Source: a virus
Strand: one strand, 5' to 3'
Length of the DNA stretch: 53,720 nt
Virus record (IMG/VR): IMGVR_UViG_3300035204_001410
Span: 1-53,720 of that record
Shown piece by piece: positions 9,862 to 17,200 of this stretch (the stretch's first letter is position 1; each line of letters opens with the position of its first letter). The position numbers and the translations under genes are program-made. The notes under the pieces were generated by a model. That model worked only from the letters and a program-made list of their open reading frames with translations. It was not told where the DNA came from and did not search any database.

Positions 9862-11031
9862 TTACGCAGTGAGTAACAAGCCCGCGATAGCGCGTGCATC
9901 GATACAAATACGTCCCTCATCGAGGAATCCGTAGAAGCCAGTCTTCTCAACTCGGCTACCATACATATTGAACTGTTCGTCTGGCAATGCGGTAAACGTA
10001 CCATTTCCTTGATAATCATGTTGACGAGCCACTGGGCGAATAAACGCACCCTTGGAATTATCAACACCAACAAGAAGTTGATGGTTTGCAGCGTTCCAGC
10101 TTGCAGCATTCAATTCAGTATATAGGTTGTCGCCGACAGCGTACGTCGCATTATCTGCGTTAGCAATCGCTAAGTCGTTAAACAATGTGTTATACTTCTT
10201 GCCCTTGCCAAGCTCAACCAACTCGTTGAGGTTAACTCCATAAATGGAAGACATGCCAGCGCTACGATAAATCTCAGAACGGATATCGTCCGGAAGATTT
10301 TGGCCGTATTTGTCTGCTCCTGCAGTATGGGCACCACTTGTGTTGGTTGGGTTATAGGCGAACGCGCGAACCATAGACATAACCTCTGGGCTTACGTATA
10401 AATCCGTAATACCATTGGAATAAGGCGCGACGGGAGTGTGTCCCGAGAACGACTCGTTAAGTCTGGTGTTATGTACCATTAAGGCGTTAAGATCAGCAAG
10501 ACCGAACTTGCCGGCTTCGTCCGTATTAAGTACATGTTTTGTTCCGCCTGTGTCAGCGTCGTTAAGAGCCTTCAGAATAACCGACCAAGCATTTCTTTCC
10601 TGCTTAATCAGAACTTCCTGAGCCATTCTTTCAAGCGCTTTGCTGACCACGTCTAAACGTGCTCTGCGAGCGTAACGTTTGTTGAAGCTTACTGCCGAAT
10701 CCAAGCGATAAGTAGCAATCTTGATTTCTCTCATGCCTTCGACTTGGGAGGTCGGCAGACCACCAGCCATGTGCTGACTCCAAACGGTGACGTGACCCTC
10801 TCCCTCGCCATGATAAAGGTCGAGTGGATAACTTGGGCTATCGTCTTCGTCATATGCAGAGTCTACATAGATCTGACTTGCGGTACCTGCTGTAAGGAGG
10901 ACCTTCTCAATGACAGGGCCGAGAAAAGCAGCAAATGCTTCCGAGGCCTCTCTAGCTACATTCTGATCCCTCGATCCGATAGCTTTGATAAGCTCCACCT
11001 GTTCCGGTGTATTTTTTAATTTTAATTTCAT
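9862..11031 (-). CDS. Major capsid protein
   Basis: A 389-aa protein located downstream of the protease/scaffold and a decoration-like protein and directly before a strong terminator, the usual place for the most abundant virion protein. The segment SAVSFNKRYARRARLDVVSK followed by a long amphipathic helix (ERMAQEVLIKQERNAW) is typical of HK97-fold capsid proteins. The C-terminus (ICIDARAIAGLLL) is a hydrophobic strand of the kind that closes such domains. A Shine-Dalgarno (GGAGAT) precedes the start. The role follows from position, size and these motifs, because no close family signature is memorised. Confidence 0.85.
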   Translation of the reverse strand: MKLKLKNTPEQVELIKAIGSRDQNVAREASEAFAAFLGPVIEKVLLTAGTASQIYVDSAYDEDDSPSYPLDLYHGEGEGHVTVWSQHMAGGLPTSQVEGMREIKIATYRLDSAVSFNKRYARRARLDVVSKALERMAQEVLIKQERNAWSVILKALNDADTGGTKHVLNTDEAGKFGLADLNALMVHNTRLNESFSGHTPVAPYSNGITDLYVSPEVMSMVRAFAYNPTNTSGAHTAGADKYGQNLPDDIRSEIYRSAGMSSIYGVNLNELVELGKGKKYNTLFNDLAIANADNATYAVGDNLYTELNAASWNAANHQLLVGVDNSKGAFIRPVARQHDYQGNGTFTALPDEQFNMYGSRVEKTGFYGFLDEGRICIDARAIAGLLLTA

Positions 11032-11052
11032 TATATTAATCTCCTATGAGGG

Positions 11053-11691
11053 TTAGAGTTCTAGTTTCATCAAGACGTCTCCGCCAGATACGATTCCCAG
11101 TCCTTTACCGATTTGAACAAGATCAACGCTACCATTGTTTGCACCACTTGTAATGGAACCATTTGCACCTGCGTACAATTTTCCACCAGCGGCTAACCAT
11201 GCTGCGTCCAAAGCAACGGGTGTGTTATCACCCTGATCAGATACGTCAACGCCGTTGACGAGGAAAATTCCTCTTGTTACGACTGGTACTGCTTGCCCAT
11301 CGATAACAGCTTCCAACTCAGAAGCTTTGCGTGGGTTGAATTTTAATTGCTCACCATTTTCGTCGTATGCGGCGACATGGTTAAGCGTGAGGCCCAACGG
11401 AATAAGTGCGCCACCAGCGCTCTTAATCTTAGCTGTAACCCCATAACGTTGTGTAGTTACGTTTGAAAGACCGGCGCTTCCAGCGCCAGCATCCCCGAGC
11501 ATTTCGTGGAGCTCTAATCCCTTGTTCCAACCATTGTCTAAAGCAACAACGTGACCGTGCGACAAACGTCCGGACCAATCGGTTCCGAGCGAAATTGCAC
11601 CATCAGCATTTGTTCCTGTAGCAAGGTTCATTGCAAACAAGTTGATTACGTCTTTCTCGTCATAATCTCTAAATGGTCTTAAACTTGCCAT
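11053..11691 (-). CDS. Probable capsid decoration / head structural protein
   Basis: A 212-aa protein that begins LRPFRDYDEKDVINLFA and is otherwise rich in Gly, Ala, Asn and beta-type sequence with almost no charged helices. It lies between the scaffold and the major capsid gene, the usual place for a head-decoration protein. Start phrases like this occur in head genes of some large phages, but I do not recognise a named family. No catalytic motif is visible. Confidence 0.65.
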   Translation of the reverse strand: MASLRPFRDYDEKDVINLFAMNLATGTNADGAISLGTDWSGRLSHGHVVALDNGWNKGLELHEMLGDAGAGSAGLSNVTTQRYGVTAKIKSAGGALIPLGLTLNHVAAYDENGEQLKFNPRKASELEAVIDGQAVPVVTRGIFLVNGVDVSDQGDNTPVALDAAWLAAGGKLYAGANGSITSGANNGSVDLVQIGKGLGIVSGGDVLMKLEL

Positions 11692-11740
11692 AATAATTTT
11701 TCCTTTTTAATATATATATTTTAGTTGATGTGTTTATAAA

Positions 11741-12403
11741 CTACTTAACAATGTCAAATTGATCAATTGTAAAAGCTTTCTTATACTTTTCAGCTAAAGT
11801 TTGGTCTTCTGCCGATGTAGAATTCGGAATGTCTTCCGAGTCCTCTACTTGAGCCTCTTCTACTACGGTTTCAATCGCCTTAGTATCGGATTGCTCTTCA
11901 ACAGTTTCAGAAGCTTTCGCTTCCTTGGCTTGTTCTTCAGCTGCTTGTTTTTCTTCGGCTTCCTTTTTCGCAAGAACTTCCTTGTTCTTCTCTAAGAGAA
12001 GGACGGAAAGTTTTTTCGAATAAGTTTCGAAATCTTCGTTATTCATGTCCTTAATGTCGGAAGCAATGACTTCACGATCTTCATCGGTCAGTGCATACTC
12101 TTCGTCTAGCGCGGACATGCGTTCATTAAACCTCTGTTGGTTTTCTCTCTCCTGCTTTTCTTGCTCGAGTTCAGCTAAGACTTTTTCAACAGAGGATAAC
12201 TTATCCTTAAGCTCTTCGTGCTCGTTGGAAAGGGCCTCTCCATTTTCCTTTGCTTCCTCTAGCTGTTTTTCATAAGCATCCCGTTCTTCTGAGAACTTTT
12301 CTGACGCTTTCTTGAGTTCGCTTTCAATAAAGTCAGCGACCGCAGAAGCAGATGTCTCCTTCAAAGATTCATCCGTTATGTCTTTAATCGATTCGATTTT
12401 CAT
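11741..12403 (-). CDS. Nested in-frame scaffold protein (internal start)
   Basis: Inside the protease/scaffold frame an ATG at 12403 is preceded by AAAGGAG at 6-nt spacing, a strong ribosome-binding site in an otherwise coding stretch. Translation from it gives 220 aa starting MKIESIKDITDESLKE, which is almost all acidic coiled coil. This copies the lambda C/Nu3 and similar arrangements, where a separate scaffold shares the C-terminus of the protease. The evidence is the internal Shine-Dalgarno and the domain boundary; expression is not proven. Confidence 0.65.
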   Translation of the reverse strand: MKIESIKDITDESLKETSASAVADFIESELKKASEKFSEERDAYEKQLEEAKENGEALSNEHEELKDKLSSVEKVLAELEQEKQERENQQRFNERMSALDEEYALTDEDREVIASDIKDMNNEDFETYSKKLSVLLLEKNKEVLAKKEAEEKQAAEEQAKEAKASETVEEQSDTKAIETVVEEAQVEDSEDIPNSTSAEDQTLAEKYKKAFTIDQFDIVK

Positions 12404-13240
12404 GATATTCTCCTTTGGAATTACATTCGTATTCTGATTTTGTGAAATATTATCAATTTCTTCAGCGTTTTTTGCTAAATTATTTTCAATATTTTTTGTT
12501 GTTTTTTCAGTGGATATACCCTTTACATCTGCTGCCGGAGTTTCCGTAAGTCCGATACCGAGAGGAACCACTTTTCCGATGACTTGACGATATGCTTGAG
12601 TATCACTGTCTACATATCCCTCACCACCAAAAGCTTTTAGATGGCTTTGAAGTTCTTCAATCTTTGCTTCATCAGCAATAACTTCGCCATTTTCTATGTT
12701 TTTTTCGTCATTTTTTAGTAAAATGATATTAAAATCTGAAAAGCCTAATTCCCAACTCGCTGATACTTTTAAGTAGTTTTCGTTAGTCGGGTCACTGGAA
12801 TCTTCTATAAGTTCGGCAATTTCATCATTAACAATCTTCCAAATAACCCCGCCCAAGGTGACGTTAAAAGGTCCGGTCATGGCTTTGACCTGCTCGACTG
12901 TTAAAGGCTTATCTGTTCCGAACTCGCTGAACCCAGAGGTTAAAATTGTACCAATAACTCTATTTCTATTATGCTCTATATTAATAGGCTTATTTAAAAA
13001 ATTCTCATGGATAGCAATAGCTGTGTCTGTGTCGATTACGTCACCATTCTTATTTACCCTATTCGCCACAAAAGCATTAAAAGCAACGGGAAGAAGGTCC
13101 ACGTTATACTCCATGTCAATATCAGGAATAAAGTCTCCAATATTTACTAAGCTTGCCAAAGACAGGTACTTATCCCTTTCTTCTGAAATGACCGCTTTAA
13201 TTTGTGAACTAAAACTTGTTTTATATTTGAAATCTTTCAT
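11741..13240 (-). CDS. Prohead protease fused to scaffold
   Basis: A 499-aa protein in two parts. Residues 1-240 are globular and beta-rich, with HENFLNKPINIEHNR and a later VSASWELGFSDF segment. A nucleophile or His motif resembling phage prohead proteases (H near 83 and 93, S near 165) is plausible, but I cannot assign the triad. Residues 270-499 are a highly charged Glu/Lys coiled coil (EELKDKLSSVEKVLAELEQEKQE), as in scaffolds. The gene stands just upstream of the head genes. The protease would mature the capsid while the coiled coil templates assembly. See the nested start at 12403. Confidence 0.75.
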   Translation of the reverse strand: MKDFKYKTSFSSQIKAVISEERDKYLSLASLVNIGDFIPDIDMEYNVDLLPVAFNAFVANRVNKNGDVIDTDTAIAIHENFLNKPINIEHNRNRVIGTILTSGFSEFGTDKPLTVEQVKAMTGPFNVTLGGVIWKIVNDEIAELIEDSSDPTNENYLKVSASWELGFSDFNIILLKNDEKNIENGEVIADEAKIEELQSHLKAFGGEGYVDSDTQAYRQVIGKVVPLGIGLTETPAADVKGISTEKTTKNIENNLAKNAEEIDNISQNQNTNVIPKENIMKIESIKDITDESLKETSASAVADFIESELKKASEKFSEERDAYEKQLEEAKENGEALSNEHEELKDKLSSVEKVLAELEQEKQERENQQRFNERMSALDEEYALTDEDREVIASDIKDMNNEDFETYSKKLSVLLLEKNKEVLAKKEAEEKQAAEEQAKEAKASETVEEQSDTKAIETVVEEAQVEDSEDIPNSTSAEDQTLAEKYKKAFTIDQFDIVK

Positions 13241-13243
13241 ATT

Positions 13244-13540
13244 TTAACCCTCAAGATAATAAGAGATTGTTACATTGCCTGCGCTACTGTTGACATATAA
13301 ACTTGCGCCTTTAGCAACTTTTATGGGGGAAGAAAGGTTGGAGGAGCCTCCAGCAAGGTAAGCAACGAGAGATCCACCGTTTATAGCGGTTCCCAAAGAT
13401 CCATTATTCTCAGAAACTATATCGCAAATTACTATATGCTTATCAGTAACCCCAGTTACGACTAAGCCATTGCTCTGCCCTCCAACACCACTACTAACGA
13501 GTCCCGCGTTTGGCCTTCCTGTTTCTCTGAAAATATTCAT
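13244..13540 (-). CDS. Small beta-rich virion protein, paralogue of 16564..17004
   Basis: A 98-aa protein beginning MNIFRETGRPNAGLV. The order of motifs (N-x-G-L-V-V-T-G, K-H-I-V-I-C-D-I, GGSLVAY, GG..., KG-x-S-L-Y-V-N, SYY-x-x-G) matches the protein at 16564..17004 along its whole length, so the two are paralogues. It is all beta, with no signal peptide or transmembrane segment. It probably is a small head-surface or fibre-like virion protein; the name is inferred from location. Confidence 0.65.
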   Translation of the reverse strand: MNIFRETGRPNAGLVSSGVGGQSNGLVVTGVTDKHIVICDIVSENNGSLGTAINGGSLVAYLAGGSSNLSSPIKVAKGASLYVNSSAGNVTISYYLEG

Positions 13541-13543
13541 AAC

Positions 13544-14242
13544 TTATCCCTTCTTTTCTAATTGGTCTGGAGTTTTATCTAAGACGTCTCCCTCTTTCCA
13601 AGTTTTTCCTGCGTTCGTACATTCATAAGCGACCGTTACTCCTTTGTCACCGTCAATTTTATTAAACTTCTTGACAACTCCCTCACTTTTATAGTGGGTG
13701 CATTTCGGGTTTACGTTTTTAACGTGATCACCTACTTTTAGCGGTCCACTATATTCGCCAGAAACCCTATTATATAAGTCCGAATAATCTTTTGCAGAAG
13801 CTTTGAGGCTTTCGTTATGAGCTGGATGATCCGAAACTGGAGTAACTTGATGATCGACTTCTCTAAGTTCAACTGCGCAATGAGGGATATCCTCCATTGT
13901 CCTAGTAGATTCATGTCTTGTCTTGATTTCTACCGGAGCTTTCTCGGGGTCCCATTGTGGATCCGCAGCAACGACTTCCGCTTCTTTTAGTTCTGGAAGC
14001 ACTGTGCATAAACGATTCTCGCAATCAAAATTAGTGAATTCGTTTTTCGGCTCATTGCCCCAATCATAACCTAGTTCGTTAAGGTAGGCTTTAATTGATT
14101 CTTGGTTAGAAAAGGTCAGCTTAATATATTGCCCTTTTTGATTCTTTGTAAAAAGAGCATATCCCTCAAAGCACGGAAAAGGCTTGTGAAGGATGTCTCG
14201 TTCTTTCATTTCTCTAATTTGTCCTGTGAAGTCGATATTCAT
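13544..14242 (-). CDS. Hypothetical structural-region protein
   Basis: A 232-aa protein of unrecognised family. The N-terminal part contains EGYALFTKNQKGQYIKLTF followed by ELGYDWGNEP. The C-terminal 60 residues (LKVGDHVKNVNPKCTHYKSEGVV...VTVAYECTNAGKTWKEGDVL) look like a small SH3/KOW-type beta barrel. It sits between scaffold and portal-side genes in one operon, 3 nt from the gene downstream. I do not assign a function. Confidence 0.55.
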   Translation of the reverse strand: MNIDFTGQIREMKERDILHKPFPCFEGYALFTKNQKGQYIKLTFSNQESIKAYLNELGYDWGNEPKNEFTNFDCENRLCTVLPELKEAEVVAADPQWDPEKAPVEIKTRHESTRTMEDIPHCAVELREVDHQVTPVSDHPAHNESLKASAKDYSDLYNRVSGEYSGPLKVGDHVKNVNPKCTHYKSEGVVKKFNKIDGDKGVTVAYECTNAGKTWKEGDVLDKTPDQLEKKG

Positions 14243-14245
14243 GGT

Positions 14246-14755
14246 TTACTCCCAATTAAATTGTATGGGTTTATAGGGTTCTAAATATAGTTCATCTATA
14301 TTTTTAAAGTTAAAATGTAATTTATGTTGTTCTATATCCGCTTTAGCGTAATCGATGTCCTCGTCTTGCGGCACCCATGCTTCAGAGATATCTAGAGGTT
14401 TGTTTGAGTTTTGGAGATTTTCTGATTCTAGGATTAGCTCAGAAAGCTCTTCTTTTTCTGCAAGCTTTGCTGAAACGACGCCCATCGTTTTTTGCTCTTT
14501 CATTCTGAGAAACATATTAACTCGAGCTAACCCATTTAAATTTGAATCTTCATCGCAAGTCGCTGCCCCCCGTTTATATACTTCTTTTAGTTGATCAATT
14601 TTGATATTAGCTTTATTTTTTTTATTAAAAGCTTTTTTCTTTTCTTCGAGACATGAAACAAGATCAGCAGAGAAAGCTATCCTCTGCTCTTCCAATTTTT
14701 TTTCGCTCTGTTGAGTCGATTGTTCTTGTATGTTTTCTTCAGTATCCTTTTTCAT
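14246..14755 (-). CDS. Hypothetical charged coiled-coil protein
   Basis: About 169 aa from the ATG at 14755 (MKKDTEENIQEQ). A longer GTG frame exists, but it would translate an AT-rich stretch (TATATTATATTGC) that looks like a promoter or leader. The protein is Glu/Lys-rich with heptads between residues 15 and 110 and an acidic C-terminus. It sits in the structural operon 4 nt from the next gene. No family recognised. Confidence 0.55.
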   Translation of the reverse strand: MKKDTEENIQEQSTQQSEKKLEEQRIAFSADLVSCLEEKKKAFNKKNKANIKIDQLKEVYKRGAATCDEDSNLNGLARVNMFLRMKEQKTMGVVSAKLAEKEELSELILESENLQNSNKPLDISEAWVPQDEDIDYAKADIEQHKLHFNFKNIDELYLEPYKPIQFNWE

Positions 14756-14843
14756 AAAAGCAAATTTTAACGTGGGCGCTATATGCAATATAATATACAC
14801 TAAATAACCATTGAAGATTATTTAAATTAATAATTAGTTAATT

Positions 14844-15350
14844 TTATTTACTGATAAGGTATATTTCTTTTAATACAGTGTCCTTTCCAAAAAAAGATAA
14901 AATATTTTGATGAACAGGGAAGCAGATCCAATGGTAGTTTAAGGTGCCTTTTTTCTTAATAAGTACTATTGCTGTATCCGTATCTTTATTTAAGTCTTCG
15001 TACTTCTTTACTTTGGAAACCTTAAAACCGTTTTCTTTTAAAACGTATAAAATTTCTTCGGGAAAAGTTATTCTTCTTGCATCGTTTACAAAAACCGCAG
15101 CGAAGTCTCTTATTAGAGTATTACATTGAAAACTTGCTTGAATTATATGACTTAAGTCATGTAAGCTTATTTTGATTCCAAATCTTGCTAATGAGTCCTG
15201 TAAAGCTTCGGGACCGCAACTATATACGTGAAGTACATCTCTATTTTGGCTCCGAAGAGATTTGTAGTAATCGGCCTCCCGAGACTGTTGGAATAGCCCA
15301 CATCCCGTTAAATTAAGCATTAGAACGAAATATAAAAAAAGGCGAATCAT
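14844..15350 (-). CDS. Lipoprotein with C39-like papain-fold domain
   Basis: A 168-aa protein with a short type II signal peptide and lipobox LTGC (Cys17), so it should be exported and lipid-anchored. The mature part has the motif order of C39-like peptidases: SCGPEAL (Cys45), then helices with ISLHDLSHIIQ, then YHWICF (His140) followed by a beta segment. It is small and lacks a transporter domain. Lipoproteins in phage genomes often act in superinfection exclusion, though a virion or lysis role is possible. It stands alone between the tubulin-like gene and an operon gene. Confidence 0.65.
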   Translation of the reverse strand: MIRLFLYFVLMLNLTGCGLFQQSREADYYKSLRSQNRDVLHVYSCGPEALQDSLARFGIKISLHDLSHIIQASFQCNTLIRDFAAVFVNDARRITFPEEILYVLKENGFKVSKVKKYEDLNKDTDTAIVLIKKKGTLNYHWICFPVHQNILSFFGKDTVLKEIYLISK

Positions 15351-15390
15351 TTAAAATGGTTACACCCTTTTTAAAAAAATAAGAAATCAC

Positions 15391-16548
15391 TTACTTATTA
15401 CTGGTAAGTCTTAATTCTTTTATTTTTTCCACTGGTTCTTCAAGCCCCCCAACAACGCTAAATATATTCAAAGTAGGCTTGTCTCCACTATAAACACCTC
15501 CATGGACAGTACTTCCTTGCTTTAACATTCTATTTAACTGATCTAAAGATTGATCTATATAAGATTGAGGAAGGTTATCTAAAACCTCCGTTCCGCCTAT
15601 CATAATAACTCCTGCGGTTGTTCCGGTTGATGGATCTATTCCAGCACAAAGCACGTTACTTTTTAAATTTTCTCTAACGACTCGAGCAATAGCTACGGAA
15701 TCTTTCCAGTTCTTAACCGGAGCAGCGCCAAATACGACTAAGCCAGAATCTAATATTCCTTTGTAATCGTTTTTGTCAAAAGACGAATAGCTGCTATCTT
15801 TTGCGGAAGTCAAATTAAATAAATGAAATAATCCTGCGAAATTTTTATTAGCAACATCCCAAAACTTAGATATAGCTACGTTAGGATATAATTGCGATAC
15901 TTTTTCGTTATCTAATAATATTAGAGGACTAATTTTACGAGCACTAACCAAAGAGTAAGCATTTCTTAAAGCAACCGCTGCGTTTGCAGCAACTTTTGCT
16001 CCTTCAGATTTTTTAGGCAATGTTAAAATCATTCCAACTTTTTTCTCGGTTGTACGTGATAACGCTTGTACTTCTGTCGCTAAATCAACCAAAGGTATTG
16101 CTGACCCAGAGCCAGTGCCACCCCCCGCGCCAGCGCAAATGATTATTCTGTCGAAGGTGTCGCCAAAAGAGTATCTCATAAAATCAATTACGTCTTCCCT
16201 CTTATCGTTTAATAATTTTTTAGCTACTTCGGGATCTTTTCCTGCCCCTCCTTCACCAATACATAGCTTGTTTTTTAAGTCTATCCCATTTAAGTCTTGC
16301 TGAGCTGTGTTTATAGCTGCTACTCTATTGTATCCCATTTTAGAAAAGGTTTCAGCAATTCTAGACCCTCCTTGCCCCACCCCTAGGAAACAGAACTTGA
16401 AAGCGCCATCTATGCTGTCTTCAACGTTAGTTATATTAGCGTACGCTGCTTCTTCTACTTCAGGAACCAAGAGTTCTTCTGGTAATGAAATATCTGAATC
16501 TCCATAAAGAGATTTTATTTGATCATCGTTAATATCGTTATCACTCAT
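15391..16548 (-). CDS. Tubulin/FtsZ-like GTPase
   Basis: A 385-aa protein with the tubulin signature GGGTGSG at residues 142-148, an N-terminal nucleotide-binding start (FCFLGVGQGGSRIAETF, 53-68) and AINTAQQDL near 78. Phage members of this superfamily (PhuZ, TubZ-like) build filaments that position DNA or capsids. The protein ends without the acidic tail typical of FtsZ. Its location inside the head-gene cluster is unusual, because PhuZ genes normally sit elsewhere. It may instead derive from FtsZ. GTP binding is well supported; the cellular role is inferred. Confidence 0.9.
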   Translation of the reverse strand: MSDNDINDDQIKSLYGDSDISLPEELLVPEVEEAAYANITNVEDSIDGAFKFCFLGVGQGGSRIAETFSKMGYNRVAAINTAQQDLNGIDLKNKLCIGEGGAGKDPEVAKKLLNDKREDVIDFMRYSFGDTFDRIIICAGAGGGTGSGSAIPLVDLATEVQALSRTTEKKVGMILTLPKKSEGAKVAANAAVALRNAYSLVSARKISPLILLDNEKVSQLYPNVAISKFWDVANKNFAGLFHLFNLTSAKDSSYSSFDKNDYKGILDSGLVVFGAAPVKNWKDSVAIARVVRENLKSNVLCAGIDPSTGTTAGVIMIGGTEVLDNLPQSYIDQSLDQLNRMLKQGSTVHGGVYSGDKPTLNIFSVVGGLEEPVEKIKELRLTSNK

Positions 16549-16563
16549 AATAATTTTTATTTT

Positions 16564-17004
16564 TTACGGCGCATTAGTTGTTGTCGTTGTACCTTGGTGT
16601 CCTGATGACGTGGTAGTAGTCGATGTGGTAGTAGCCGACGACGACGCATTTGCCATGACTCGTCCTTCTATTTCGTAATAAGTCACAGAAATATAAGGTG
16701 CTGTTGTATTTATATACACTGAATCTCCCTTAGAAACTATCATCGGTCTTTTAAAGTTGGTGGTTTCACCACCTCGAACGTACGAAATTAAAGACGCTGA
16801 TGATGGCGAAGCTCCTGCTTCAGTACTTAACTTAAAACTTCCAGTACCTCCTTGTGGGCCCACCAAGATATCACAAAGAGCTATGCTTTTCCCTGCGGTA
16901 CCAGTTACAAGTAACCCCGCATTATTATTTAACTGTAATGCAGTGGGATTCCTACTAATAACTGACCCTGATCGTATCCTTCCTGTATCTCTGTGGTAGT
17001 TCAT
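16564..17004 (-). CDS. Small beta-rich virion protein, paralogue of 13244..13540
   Basis: A 146-aa protein beginning MNYHRDTGRIRSGSV. It shares the N-x-x-G-L-L-V-T-G, K-S-I-A-L-C-D-I, SYVRGG, SKGDSVYIN and YYE.EG order with the 98-aa protein at 13244. It adds a low-complexity Ser/Thr tail (SATTTSTTTTSS...TTTTT) absent from the paralogue and similar in composition to the fibre's Thr repeats. It lies downstream of portal-side genes; likely a virion surface protein. Confidence 0.65.
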   Translation of the reverse strand: MNYHRDTGRIRSGSVISRNPTALQLNNNAGLLVTGTAGKSIALCDILVGPQGGTGSFKLSTEAGASPSSASLISYVRGGETTNFKRPMIVSKGDSVYINTTAPYISVTYYEIEGRVMANASSSATTTSTTTTSSGHQGTTTTTNAP

Positions 17005-17005
17005 T

Positions 17006-17200
17006 TTAGTCCTCGTTTTTTGGCGTTCCTTTGCAGCAATGGTTATACGCTGCCGAACGTCCTTTACAACTGCAATCGCACTTGTCGTTTTGGTAAAGTC
17101 CTATTTTACATAGCCAACGTTTAATTGCTTTCCACCATTTTCCATGATTTGGATCTTTTTTCTTAAATTTACCTATACCTGAGCTCCATGTGCTACTCAT
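17006..17200 (-). CDS. Small Cys-rich basic protein
   Basis: A 64-aa product whose start overlaps the portal stop by 8 nt (SD GGAGGAAG in the portal end), implying translational coupling. Residues 22-55 hold a basic Trp/Lys segment (HGKWWKAIKRWLCKI) and a CDCSCKG...HCCKG cluster of seven or so cysteines, suggesting metal binding. No family recognised. Confidence 0.65.
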   Translation of the reverse strand: MSSTWSSGIGKFKKKDPNHGKWWKAIKRWLCKIGLYQNDKCDCSCKGRSAAYNHCCKGTPKNED

